Shown here piece by piece: positions 1 through 8,401 of a DNA stretch of 64,000 bases. A program made the position numbers and the translations under genes. The notes under the pieces are model-generated. The model did no database searches. It was not told the DNA's origin and saw only the letters and a program-made list of their open reading frames with translations. Source of the stretch: Zobellia laminariae (lineage in GTDB: Bacteria; Bacteroidota; Bacteroidia; Flavobacteriales; Flavobacteriaceae); NCBI RefSeq assembly GCF_009725995.1, contig NZ_RCNS01000002.1, forward strand, positions 1,240,001 to 1,304,000, given 5' to 3'. The first letter of the stretch is position 1. Every line of letters starts with the position of its first letter.

Positions 1-43
1 TATCAATCTCGTTGAGATACTTTTTTAGCTTTCGCTTACTCAT
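1..43 (-). CDS. Partial gene, N-terminus only (possibly DUF6155 family)
   Basis: An ATG at 43 on the minus strand opens a frame that runs off the window edge: MSKRKLKKYLNEID. The basic start followed by KKYLNE resembles the N-terminus of small flavobacterial DUF6155 proteins as I remember them, but fourteen residues cannot settle the family. It is divergent from rpoD across about 170 bp, which must hold both promoters. That a gene starts here is likely; its identity is a guess. Confidence 0.5.
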   Translation of the reverse strand, partial: MSKRKLKKYLNEID

Positions 44-213
44 TTTTCGTGATTTGAATTCAAAAATAACCTAACGAAGAGAATCCGCCTAGATTCGTAC
101 TACAAATCTCAAAGTTCTCATAATTTATGTATAACAATACTCACAAATCTTTGGAAAAGCGGTAATAAAAATGTATACTGTACTCTTGTAGCAACCCTAA
201 ACATACTAGATAT

Positions 214-1077
214 ATGAGGCAACTAAAGATTATCAAGCAGGTTACAAACCGTGAGTCAAAATCATTGGACAAGTACTTGCAAGATATCAGTAAAATTGAT
301 CTGATCAATGCGTCTGAGGAAGTAGAACTAGCACAAAGGATCAGAGCTGGAGATCAAGCAGCACTAGAAAAACTAACTACAGCTAACCTACGCTTTGTAG
401 TGTCCGTGGCCAAACAATATCAGAATCAAGGTTTAAAGTTACCAGATTTAATAAACGAAGGTAACCTAGGGCTTGTGAAAGCTGCAAAACGTTTTGATGA
501 AACCCGTGGTTTTAAATTTATATCATATGCCGTATGGTGGATCCGTCAATCGATTCTTCAGGCTCTTGCCGAACAATCTCGTGTTGTGCGTCTACCTTTA
601 AACAAAATTGGTTCTATAAATAAGATTAAAAAAACTTTTTCTTATTTGGAACAAGCTCATGAAAGACCACCTTCTGCCGAAGAAATAGCAAAAGAGCTAG
701 AGATGACGGTTAGTGAGGTAAAGCAATCCATGAAAAATTCCGGAAGGCACGTATCTATGGATGCGCCACTTCGTGAAGGTGAAGATTCTAATCTTTATGA
801 TGTACTTCGTAGTGGCGAGTCTCCTAGACCAGATAAAATATTAATGCAGCAGTCTCTTAATACAGAGATTAACCGCGCTTTAGAGACCTTGTCTCCAAGA
901 GAAGCCGATGTGGTTAAATTGTATTACGGTATTGGTGATCAACAATCTATGACTTTAGCCGAAATAGGCCAGACTTTTGACCTTACCAGAGAAAGAGTTC
1001 GCCAAATTCGTGAGAAGGCCATTAGAAAATTGCGCCACAACTCAAGAAGCAAATTGTTGAAGACGTATTTAGGATAG
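214..1077 (+). CDS. rpoD: Primary sigma factor RpoD (sigma-70)
   Basis: Principal sigma subunit of RNA polymerase, directing transcription from housekeeping promoters. At 287 aa it is the short form usual in Bacteroidota, lacking the long N-terminal region 1.1. Region 1.2 is at about 12-45 (LDKYLQDIS... [10 protein letters not shown]). Region 2 follows at about 52-122, with [29 protein letters not shown] and the melting-region signature [10 protein letters not shown]. Region 3 is at about 130-210, and region 4.2 is a helix-turn-helix at about 245-282 ([27 protein letters not shown]). It stands alone and ends in a strong terminator. The ATG at 214 gives the usual MRQLKI start of flavobacterial RpoD. 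Confidence 0.97.
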   Translation: MRQLKIIKQVTNRESKSLDKYLQDISKIDLINASEEVELAQRIRAGDQAALEKLTTANLRFVVSVAKQYQNQGLKLPDLINEGNLGLVKAAKRFDETRGFKFISYAVWWIRQSILQALAEQSRVVRLPLNKIGSINKIKKTFSYLEQAHERPPSAEEIAKELEMTVSEVKQSMKNSGRHVSMDAPLREGEDSNLYDVLRSGESPRPDKILMQQSLNTEINRALETLSPREADVVKLYYGIGDQQSMTLAEIGQTFDLTRERVRQIREKAIRKLRHNSRSKLLKTYLG

Positions 1078-1103
1078 TCTTTTTTTACAACATAACTATA
1101 TAT

Positions 1104-1143
1104 AAAAAAGCCCTGACGTTCTATCGTCAGGGCTTTTTTTTTT
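1104..1143. terminator. Bidirectional intrinsic terminator between rpoD and the small ORF pair
   Basis: Perfect 9-bp stem GCCCTGACG (1110-1118) / CGTCAGGGC (1125-1133) with loop TTCTAT. It has an A-run on the left and ten T on the right, so it can work in both directions. It ends rpoD on plus and would also end any minus-strand transcript from the small ORFs at 1168-1408. Confidence 0.93.
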
Positions 1144-1167
1144 GAACAACTAATATTCACTAAATAA

Positions 1168-1269
1168 CTAAGAAAAATTCAATTTACTAATTTGTTCGCT
1201 GTTTAGAATTTCATTCAAATTTTCAATGAAATTTAAATAAGCTGCGTTGTCTGGATTTTGTTTTGACAT
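1168..1269 (-). CDS. Small ORF 1, 33 aa, paralogue of the next ORF
   Basis: ATG at 1269, stop TAG at 1168-1170. The peptide begins MSKQNPDNAA and has the core YLNFIENLNEIL, then NSEQISKLNFS. The ORF at 1310-1408 has the matching core YLSFLQDLNEIL followed by a similar acidic/hydrophobic tail. The two align without gaps over about 23 residues with 9 identities, and most other positions are conservative. Several identical residues use different codons (TAT/TAC, TTA/CTA, TTG/TTA, CTA/TTA), which argues for selection on peptide rather than DNA. There is no signal peptide, cysteine or membrane segment; the core would be an amphipathic helix. Function unknown. Both ORFs point toward the rpoD terminator, which works in their direction. 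Confidence 0.55.
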   Translation of the reverse strand: MSKQNPDNAAYLNFIENLNEILNSEQISKLNFS

Positions 1270-1309
1270 AGTTGTAGGTTTTAAAGGTTGATGGATTTGG
1301 GATCCTGAT

Positions 1310-1408
1310 TTACATGTAATCTAACTCTACCAATTCATTTAAACTTAAAATTTCATTTAAGTCTTGAAGGAATGATAGGTATTCTTCTCCGTAAGTATCG
1401 TAAAGCAT
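1310..1408 (-). CDS. Small ORF 2, 32 aa, paralogue of ORF 1
   Basis: ATG at 1408, stop TAA at 1310-1312. The peptide starts MLYDTYGEE, has the core YLSFLQDLNEIL, and ends SLNELVELDYM. It lies 40 bp upstream of the related ORF at 1168-1269 on the same strand, so the two could be one transcript. The frame is open upstream for about 16 further codons but contains no ATG there. I do not recognise the family. A tiny tandemly duplicated protein is the simplest reading; chance similarity of two AT-rich ORFs is less likely, given the co-aligned start regions and conservative substitutions. Confidence 0.5.
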   Translation of the reverse strand: MLYDTYGEEYLSFLQDLNEILSLNELVELDYM

Positions 1409-1944
1409 AATAGTATAGGTTAAATTGTTATTTTGATTCGGTGTCTCAATTATTATGATGTAAACTTATTAATTAAGGCAGCCTTCAACAACAAAATGTG
1501 GTGTAACGAATAAAACATGTTGTAAAACCTGTTAATCATGTATAAATCTAATTTTGAGAAGCAAATCATGTGTGTAATTCATCGTAAAAATTGAACATTT
1601 CATCTATTACGTGCTGTTTTCCAACTATTTGTCGTTTTCCGAAGCCAATGTTTACAGGTGACACAAGCTATATAAGCAATTATGATACCAATCTGTGCTA
1701 CTTTGTTCCACCTGTTTAAATATTTTTTCTCTACTTGAAATTATAAGGACGTGAATTCTGTGAAATAATGGATTTTATATGTACCAAGCCAACTATTTAA
1801 GGCCTAAAGGAACCGATTTCTCTTCCCTCATTTTTATAGCAATAAGGATAGCTTTCAGAACGTTATTACTTTGTATTTATAATAGAATTTGGTCTTCTTA
1901 ATTAGATAAACAAGGGGTCTTCAAATTACATTCAGACTTATACA
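1409..1944. other. Intergenic region with no recognisable gene
   Basis: About 535 bp between the small ORF pair and the plus-strand GDPD gene. I found only very short unrelated ORFs on both strands (for example 21- and 23-codon minus frames), no tRNA-like fold and no convincing terminator. It should contain the promoters for both flanking transcripts. Near the GDPD start there are TTTG words at about 1870-1895, but none in the canonical TAnnTTTG form with a correctly spaced partner. Confidence 0.6.
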
Positions 1945-3243
1945 ATGAAAAACAAAGCAAAAATTGCCACTTTGGCCTTTATGTATGCCAACCTCTGTTT
2001 TGGAGCATCAGATATTAGTTTGATTGAAACTGAGTACACTCCTATTACCTCAGCAATTGCCATTAACGAAAAAACCGTAACGCTAAGCAGTCATGGTTTT
2101 CTTGCCCAGCAGAAAAGTAGTTTCACTATTTCCGGCCAGACAGAGCATATTGAACGAGGCCTAACAGTAATTCATTTTAATTCTGATGAAACTTTTGAAT
2201 TCAAAACCTTTGACACTTACTCTAGCCCAGAGGCAATAGACAAACTTTTACTTATACTAAAGCAGTTACAGGTCAACAAAGCCACTTTTGCCATTCTAGC
2301 CCATGATTCTGCAGTTAACGGTGTTTTAAAATCATCCGCAGAATTAGCTGAAATGGGATTCATAAAACTTGGTGCACTAAAAAGCCGTGAAGCCTATGTC
2401 ATGTATAACTTTAATGGTGTAATTACGGAAAAGGTTAACGATCGTTCTGTAATAATTTCAGAAGACGTTCCCAATCTCTCAAAGGATGACAAAATCTATT
2501 TTCCGCGTATCACTTATAAATTTGAACCAAACAACAACCGCTATATTGCCCATGCTGGTGGGGAGATAAACGGAGTTAAGTCTACCAACAGTAAGAATGC
2601 CCTAGATGAAAATTATAAAAAGGGATTCCGCCTTTTTGAACTTGATATTATTGAAACTTCAGATAAAAAGCTGGTGGCAGCACATGATTGGGATATGTGG
2701 GCACGCTTTACAGATTATACGGGGGCATTGCCTCCCTCCCATTCAGAATTCATGAAACATAAAATTTATGGTGATTATACTACTTTAGATTTAAAAGGAA
2801 TAAATGCGTGGTTCAAGGCGCATCCGGATGCTACCTTGGTTACCGATAAAGTGAACGACCCTGTTGCTTTTGCTACTCAATTTATAGATAAAAGCCGATT
2901 ACTAATGGAACTCTTTAGCCCAATGGCGGTTGAAGAAGCTTCTCAACATGGTATTAACGCCATGATTTCCCAAGGACCGTTAATGAAAATAAAAGGGGAC
3001 AAACTACAGTGGTTAGCAATTAATAATGTGAAACACGTAGCGCTCTCCCGCAGGATATTATCCGCACAGAATGAGTTGATGTTGCAATTAAGAGATGAAG
3101 GAATTAAGGTCTATGTCTACAATGTAAACTTTGACCCAGGTAAAGATGAAAAGTATGTACAAGAGAATGAAATTGGACTTGTATATGGCATGTATGCCGA
3201 TAAATGGGTGTTTGATGCCGAAGCAAAAAAAGACAGCAAGTAA
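1945..3243 (+). CDS. Secreted ILEI-domain / glycerophosphodiester phosphodiesterase-like fusion
   Basis: A 432-aa protein with an N-terminal signal peptide (about 1-20). Residues about 70-165 read like an ILEI/FAM3 (PANDER) domain: RGLTVIHFN, FDTYSSPEAIDKLLLIL, ATFAILAHDSA, LGALKSREAYVMYNFNG. This fold is known from FAM3 cytokine-like proteins and carbohydrate-binding stem domains. Residues about 198-425 form a PI-PLC/GDPD-type TIM barrel with AHAGG (H203), ELD (E232, D234) and AAHDWD (H247), the expected acid-base and metal ligands. The family's usual Arg after the first His is Ala. Predicted periplasmic or surface phosphodiesterase. It converges on a cluster encoding an LtaS-like phosphoglycerol transferase, so a substrate carrying glycerol phosphate is plausible but inferred. 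Confidence 0.8.
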   Translation: MKNKAKIATLAFMYANLCFGASDISLIETEYTPITSAIAINEKTVTLSSHGFLAQQKSSFTISGQTEHIERGLTVIHFNSDETFEFKTFDTYSSPEAIDKLLLILKQLQVNKATFAILAHDSAVNGVLKSSAELAEMGFIKLGALKSREAYVMYNFNGVITEKVNDRSVIISEDVPNLSKDDKIYFPRITYKFEPNNNRYIAHAGGEINGVKSTNSKNALDENYKKGFRLFELDIIETSDKKLVAAHDWDMWARFTDYTGALPPSHSEFMKHKIYGDYTTLDLKGINAWFKAHPDATLVTDKVNDPVAFATQFIDKSRLLMELFSPMAVEEASQHGINAMISQGPLMKIKGDKLQWLAINNVKHVALSRRILSAQNELMLQLRDEGIKVYVYNVNFDPGKDEKYVQENEIGLVYGMYADKWVFDAEAKKDSK

Positions 3244-3252
3244 ACGGTGTAT

Positions 3253-4578
3253 TTAGAATTTCACTTCATACGTAACACCTGCAGAAACTCCATAAAAGAA
3301 TTTCCCTGACGCGAATGCTAATTCTTGTCTTGTAGCTCCCACATTTGCCCTATAAATATTCGGGCTCTTTTTTCCAGTGAACTGATACTCTAAACTTACT
3401 CTTTGCGACTCTACATATAACAAGGTCTCCGCCAACAGTTCATCTCCAGAAGTCAACTGTCGTAACTCAGGCGAAAAGCCCATACCCACATTCAATCCCA
3501 AATAGTTCTCCGCATCTTTCAAGTATTTGCGTACCAGAAAATTTCCTGAAAATTTGGTGAGGTTGTCTGATAGCGGGGTAATATAAGAACGAAGTGAAAA
3601 ATAATAGTTACCTCTATAGTGCCCTAAGGAGTTGGAGATAACAGAAACGTTTTTAGTTTCATAGCTGATGTAACGACCTCCTGCTGAAAATTCAAACGCA
3701 CCCGGTAAATTCACATAAAGGTCACCACCCATTTTGTGCTCCGGGTAAATTGACGAACTAGAATAACCATAATTCAAATAAGCATAAAAGCGCTTTGAAA
3801 ACTTTGGATAAAAATCTAGATCATACTGTACACCATTTGCACCTGATCGATTACTATAGTTTATTCTTGGAATAATACTACCTGCCAACGTTTGTCTTTT
3901 AAACGAAATACTGGAATAATAGATAGGGTCATACCTTTGATCAAAGACCGTTGCAGCATTTCTTACTGAAATTTTATTATTGAATACTTCTTCCCCTAAA
4001 GGAGTTTTTGCTGCAAGTGTATCAATAGCTTCTGGTTTTACGGTTTCTGGTTTTTTCTCAGCGCTAACCAAAAGAGCTTCTTCTTTAGAAACTACCGAAT
4101 CGTCTTGATTAAACCATCCTGACTCTGGGTATTCGACATTAGCTACCCCTTCTTCGGCAATAGCTTTTAGCCTTTCTACCTCATCATCACTTTTAAGATG
4201 CACCAAGGCTTTATTGGCCAGACCTATTGCCGTAGCATTGTTATTGGCATAAAGCTCATTCTTTATAGAAGCTATCCAGACACTTCTATCCGTCTTATCT
4301 GAAGAAATTAAGATATTAAATTCATCTCTAGCTTTGTCATACTCTTCGCTCCAGCTATAGGTACTCGCTAACAAGGAACGAGCGTCGTGGTCTTTAGAGT
4401 TTGGCTTTACTAATTGTGTCAACATTACGTTAGCAGACCTAAAATCACCTTCATAAGCCAAATTACGAGCCTCCTCAAAACTTACGGCACTAAGTTCGTT
4501 ATATGCCGTATCTTGACTCCGGGCAAAAAGGCCTAGGAAAATGCATAGCATGAACAGAGATATTGTTTTAAGACTCAT
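3253..4578 (-). CDS. TPR / YaiO-like outer-membrane beta-barrel protein
   Basis: A 441-aa exported protein (signal peptide about 1-21). Residues about 30-145 form TPR-like helices (EEARNLAYEGDFRSANVMLTQLV, YDKARDEFNILIS). A low-complexity linker follows (about 150-195). The C-terminal half has alternating beta strands ending in YGVSAGVTYEVKF, a terminal aromatic typical of outer-membrane barrels. The arrangement matches YaiO-type proteins and, more loosely, the TPR-barrel exopolysaccharide exporters PgaA and NfrA. It is last in the six-gene operon, and its ATG overlaps the stop of the transferase gene by 4 bp (ATGA), so translation is coupled. The probable role is export of the polymer made by the GT2 at 6971-8401. 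Confidence 0.8.
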   Translation of the reverse strand: MSLKTISLFMLCIFLGLFARSQDTAYNELSAVSFEEARNLAYEGDFRSANVMLTQLVKPNSKDHDARSLLASTYSWSEEYDKARDEFNILISSDKTDRSVWIASIKNELYANNNATAIGLANKALVHLKSDDEVERLKAIAEEGVANVEYPESGWFNQDDSVVSKEEALLVSAEKKPETVKPEAIDTLAAKTPLGEEVFNNKISVRNAATVFDQRYDPIYYSSISFKRQTLAGSIIPRINYSNRSGANGVQYDLDFYPKFSKRFYAYLNYGYSSSSIYPEHKMGGDLYVNLPGAFEFSAGGRYISYETKNVSVISNSLGHYRGNYYFSLRSYITPLSDNLTKFSGNFLVRKYLKDAENYLGLNVGMGFSPELRQLTSGDELLAETLLYVESQRVSLEYQFTGKKSPNIYRANVGATRQELAFASGKFFYGVSAGVTYEVKF

Positions 4579-6962
4579 TCTGATTCAAACGAATTAATAG
4601 CGGTCTCCGTATCGGATTTCTTAATTTTCTCTAAAAAAGCAGTAATTCTTTTTTTTCGTGCTTGATTGCGTGCACGTTCTATTTTATCTTCTATTTCATG
4701 AGCGCTAGCACTATTCTCCTTTACGGTTTCAATAAGTGCTAAAGCCTCTTTTGAGCGTTCTGACCAGAAATAAACATCGAACAAAGCAGAATATGAATCA
4801 ATATAATTTGGATTCATTTTAATACAATCGTTCAATATTTTGATAGATGTATCATAATTGCCTTGCCAAACATTAACCCTACCCATTAGTATCTTAGTAT
4901 CTATGTGGCTGGGAACATCAGATAAGATGTATTTACATAGTAATAAAGCTTTATCAAATTTTTTATCAAATGCGAGGTCTCTTGCTATGAAATACCCCTT
5001 ATCTGAATCCTGCCCATTATAAACGCTGTTGAGCCAAATGGTTTCACTATCAGTAAATTGTTCTTCTTTTACCGTAAAGACAGCCAAGTCATCTGGAATT
5101 ATCTTATTGTTATTCGTTACATAAGCGTTCATAGCTTTAAAGGATTGCATCTTGCTTTCACTTTTAGAACCTCCAAAAGTAGAACCTAAATCCATATTCT
5201 CATCCAACGAAAAAACAGAGCCATCAGAGTACAGCTTCTCTCCGTCAACAAATTCTTTTAATTCGTTCTTATTACGCATTAGAGGTATGTTTTTAATTGA
5301 ACGGAACTCTTCGCTCATATCTAATGCTCCACCCATCCATGCGACTTCTTTAGGTGTTTTAAGTTCGTATCTAGACTCAAGCAGGGCCAACAATGTAGGA
5401 GTAACATCAAAATGAGAATTAACCGCACTCATTTTCTTAGTCGTCTTCAAAAGTGGACTGTACATAATTAACGGTACATGAAACCTGCTTATATTATTCC
5501 GCTGTGGTATGGGTATTAATCTGTGGTCACCTGTAATAACAAAAATGGTATTGTCATAATTTGGTTGCTTTTTATATTCTTCTAAAACAAATTTTAAAGC
5601 ATTATCCGTATAAAGTAGCGTGGCAAAAACATTCTCGTTCTTTTCTATTACTCTTTCTACCTTTCCTTCATAATTGCCCTGAGCTAGTATCTTGGCTACT
5701 TGAGCTTCGTAAAAATCTTGTTTGGGCGGAAGAAACGGCTCATGAGTACTAATAGTCATATAAACCTCCATACGTGGCTGTTCTGCTGCTCTGGGCAAAC
5801 TCATACTCTTTTTAAAAAGTTCTTTATCAGGATAGCCCCATGAAGTGCCTGCAGCATCTTCTTCCTGCATCTGATACTTATTTCCAAATCCCGACTTATC
5901 TAGAACAAAATCTAAGTTTTCGCTCTGTAAAAATCGATCTACATTATCAAAAGAACTATTAGTTCCTTGATAAAATGAAGTATGGTACCCGTTGTTCTTT
6001 AAAATACTGAACAAGGTGAGTTTATTTGGGTATTTCTCAAGCTCCATAAATCCGCTTTTACCAAAAGGCAACGAACCCAACAGAGAAGGTAATACACCAA
6101 AAGTTCGTCCGGTATTGCTTAAGCAATTCTCCCAATACAAAGACTTGGTTGTAAGAGAATCCAGGAATGGGGTAAACCCACCATACTCGGCACCTTCACC
6201 AACAAAGTCTCTTCCCAAGCCTTCTACCAGTATGAAAACGATATTGGGTTTCTCTTCTTTAAGCTCAAAGTAATCACCTAAAACGTTCTCTATGGGTTTT
6301 GACTTAATTAGCGGATATTCTACATCTGAGTTGTACGAGGTATCTTCCGTAGAGGTGCCATAAAGATTAAGTGCTAAGTATTGTGTCTTATTATGGTTAA
6401 TAGGTTTACCTTCTATAAAAAGCGTAGCCATAAACATGCTAAATAGAATAATGGTAAACGGATACATTTTGCTAATGTGATGGTAATGTTTTGATGTCAC
6501 CTTATAAAATCCGTAAAACATACCAACTATAAACACAAGCGCTACTGGAAGCATCCAGGATATTCCTCCAGAATTTGCGATGGTCATCTGAATATCATTG
6601 AGGCTATATCCCAATAAATCTGACCCCAAAGGAACTAAGGCCGTACAGAAATAGCTTATAAGCATTGCCTCGATGATTAAAAGAACAAGAAGTAATGCAA
6701 AGATTAAGTTGAAACCATAACGTGGACGCAAATTCTCCCAAAAATTGAATGGAAAGGCAAGTATAACACCAATCAAAGACGTGAAGCCTATTTGATGCAC
6801 TATAGCTATTAGAAAGCTGGTTCCAAAAATAACATCAACTACACCTTTAAAGTATAGGGTGGTATATTGATAAATAGTAAGCACTAAAAGACTTCCGAAG
6901 AAAGAAATCATCAATCTCGTATAGTGCTTTAAAGAATATCTATCTATTGTACTTGTATTCAT
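4575..6962 (-). CDS. LtaS/MdoB-like phosphoglycerol transferase (sulfatase superfamily) with C-terminal TPR
   Basis: A 795-aa membrane protein. About five transmembrane helices lie in residues 15-185, followed by an extracytoplasmic alkaline-phosphatase-superfamily domain (about 238-560). Visible metal and nucleophile motifs are VEGLGRDF (E248), the Thr region SNTGRTFGVLPS (T287 the likely nucleophile) and ITGDHRL. LtaS and MdoB/OpgB enzymes move glycerol phosphate from phosphatidylglycerol to a glycan or polymer; some relatives move phosphoethanolamine. Residues about 655-795 add TPR-like helices (FDKALLLCKYIL, YDTSIKILNDCIKMNPN), unusual for LtaS. These could dock onto the TPR barrel encoded immediately downstream. 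It lies 8 bp after the GT2 gene. Substrate unknown. Confidence 0.82.
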   Translation of the reverse strand: MNTSTIDRYSLKHYTRLMISFFGSLLVLTIYQYTTLYFKGVVDVIFGTSFLIAIVHQIGFTSLIGVILAFPFNFWENLRPRYGFNLIFALLLVLLIIEAMLISYFCTALVPLGSDLLGYSLNDIQMTIANSGGISWMLPVALVFIVGMFYGFYKVTSKHYHHISKMYPFTIILFSMFMATLFIEGKPINHNKTQYLALNLYGTSTEDTSYNSDVEYPLIKSKPIENVLGDYFELKEEKPNIVFILVEGLGRDFVGEGAEYGGFTPFLDSLTTKSLYWENCLSNTGRTFGVLPSLLGSLPFGKSGFMELEKYPNKLTLFSILKNNGYHTSFYQGTNSSFDNVDRFLQSENLDFVLDKSGFGNKYQMQEEDAAGTSWGYPDKELFKKSMSLPRAAEQPRMEVYMTISTHEPFLPPKQDFYEAQVAKILAQGNYEGKVERVIEKNENVFATLLYTDNALKFVLEEYKKQPNYDNTIFVITGDHRLIPIPQRNNISRFHVPLIMYSPLLKTTKKMSAVNSHFDVTPTLLALLESRYELKTPKEVAWMGGALDMSEEFRSIKNIPLMRNKNELKEFVDGEKLYSDGSVFSLDENMDLGSTFGGSKSESKMQSFKAMNAYVTNNNKIIPDDLAVFTVKEEQFTDSETIWLNSVYNGQDSDKGYFIARDLAFDKKFDKALLLCKYILSDVPSHIDTKILMGRVNVWQGNYDTSIKILNDCIKMNPNYIDSYSALFDVYFWSERSKEALALIETVKENSASAHEIEDKIERARNQARKKRITAFLEKIKKSDTETAINSFESE

Positions 6963-6970
6963 TTCTTATT

Positions 6971-8401
6971 TTAAGCGGCTTTTGCAAAGCCTTTACGTAC
7001 CTGAGATCCCCAGCCCGATTTAATCCTGAATAATTTCTTATAATTACCCCTAACTGCAGACCATACTACGATTGGATGAAAAAATATAGGCTCTATAATG
7101 GCACAGAGCATTAAGGTTAAAATATCTTTTGTTTTCTTATACTCGTTATAACTGTACACATCCCAAAGAATGGCATAAAACGAAAACATAACGGAGAATA
7201 TATATACCATTGCCGTTATGGCGATAAAGAAATCCCAATTTAGAATCCCTAAATAGACGAACAGTATTATGGTAAAAAATCCAAAAAACTCCATAAGCGG
7301 TGCCAGCCATTCATAAAAAAACCAATATGGATAGCTTAATAATCCTAAGCGGCCATATTTGGAATTAAAAAACATGTCTTTGTGCTTAAACAAGGTTTCT
7401 AAGTTACCTCTCGCCCACCGATCTCTTTGGTTGACCAGTATTTTTAAATCTTCAGGCACTTCCGTCCAACAGAGAGGATCGGGAATGTATTCTATGGTAT
7501 AGGGTTCTTTTCTGTCATGCATGTACCTACGCATCTTAAAAACAATCTCCATGTCTTCTCCAACGGTACCTGTATCATAACCACCAACAGCTAACGCAAT
7601 TTCACGGTCAAAAAAACCAAATGCGCCAGATATGATTAGGAGGCTATCTATACTACCCCAAGCCATTCTTCCTAAAATAAAGGAGCGAGTATATTCTAAT
7701 AATTGAAACCTTGCCAGCCAATTGGTCGGTAAACGTATTTCTTCAAGCTGGCCACCTTCTATTACACAAGAGTTGGCCACTCGTATAACACCGCCAACTG
7801 CAATCACCCTTTTTTCTGAACGTTGATAAAATGATTTCACTACGTGCAACAAAGCATCAGGAAGCAAAAGACAATCTACATCTATACAACCTACATAACG
7901 ATTGGTAGAAAGTGCCATGCCTGTATTTAAGGCATCGGACTTTCCTCCATTTTCTTTGTCGATGACAGTTAGCTTAGAAAAAGCTCTGTGAGGTGATTTG
8001 TAAATACCGCGGATAGGTTTATTCTTCCAATTCGGGTCAATTTTTTGATCTATTTGAACAAGGTCATACGCATCTATCATCTTCTGAAGCGTATCATCCT
8101 TACTGCCATCATTAACTACCATAACCTCGTAGTTTACATACCGAAGCGACATAAGCGACCGTATGTTCTCAACAATTGTCATACCCTCATTATAAGCTGG
8201 TGCAATAATGGTAATGCTAGGCGCTACTGGAGATGCCATAACCTTTGAAAGGTTACCAAAACTATTCTTTTTTCTATAGTGGATAGAATTCCTAGTAGAC
8301 AGGAAACCCATTATGGTAAATAAGGTAAATAAAGTTACGGTAAACATCAAGAACATGATGTTTATGTAATCTAGGATTATATTAAAGAGAGTACTATCCA
8401 T
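6971..8401 (-). CDS. Processive family 2 glycosyltransferase, membrane-embedded
   Basis: A 476-aa inner-membrane polysaccharide synthase-like enzyme. One helix (about 12-34) precedes a cytosolic GT-A domain with VNDGS (97-100), DVD (174-176), VGED (280-283) and the processive-synthase signature QRDRW (325-329). Three or more transmembrane helices follow (about 345-450). This D, DxD, ED, QxxRW set is that of PgaC, NfrB, BcsA and hyaluronan synthase. I start at the ATG at 8401, which overlaps the HEAT-protein stop by 8 bp; an upstream TTG at 8413 would add four residues with no support. No PilZ domain is seen, so c-di-GMP control is not indicated. The sugar donor cannot be read from sequence. 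Confidence 0.9.
   Translation of the reverse strand: MDSTLFNIILDYINIMFLMFTVTLFTLFTIMGFLSTRNSIHYRKKNSFGNLSKVMASPVAPSITIIAPAYNEGMTIVENIRSLMSLRYVNYEVMVVNDGSKDDTLQKMIDAYDLVQIDQKIDPNWKNKPIRGIYKSPHRAFSKLTVIDKENGGKSDALNTGMALSTNRYVGCIDVDCLLLPDALLHVVKSFYQRSEKRVIAVGGVIRVANSCVIEGGQLEEIRLPTNWLARFQLLEYTRSFILGRMAWGSIDSLLIISGAFGFFDREIALAVGGYDTGTVGEDMEIVFKMRRYMHDRKEPYTIEYIPDPLCWTEVPEDLKILVNQRDRWARGNLETLFKHKDMFFNSKYGRLGLLSYPYWFFYEWLAPLMEFFGFFTIILFVYLGILNWDFFIAITAMVYIFSVMFSFYAILWDVYSYNEYKKTKDILTLMLCAIIEPIFFHPIVVWSAVRGNYKKLFRIKSGWGSQVRKGFAKAA

Noticed and set aside
150..188. Possible rpoD promoter (TTTG at 150-153, TACTCTTG at 181-188)
   Set aside because: The spacing is 27 nt rather than about 19 and the -7 element is imperfect, so I did not annotate it.
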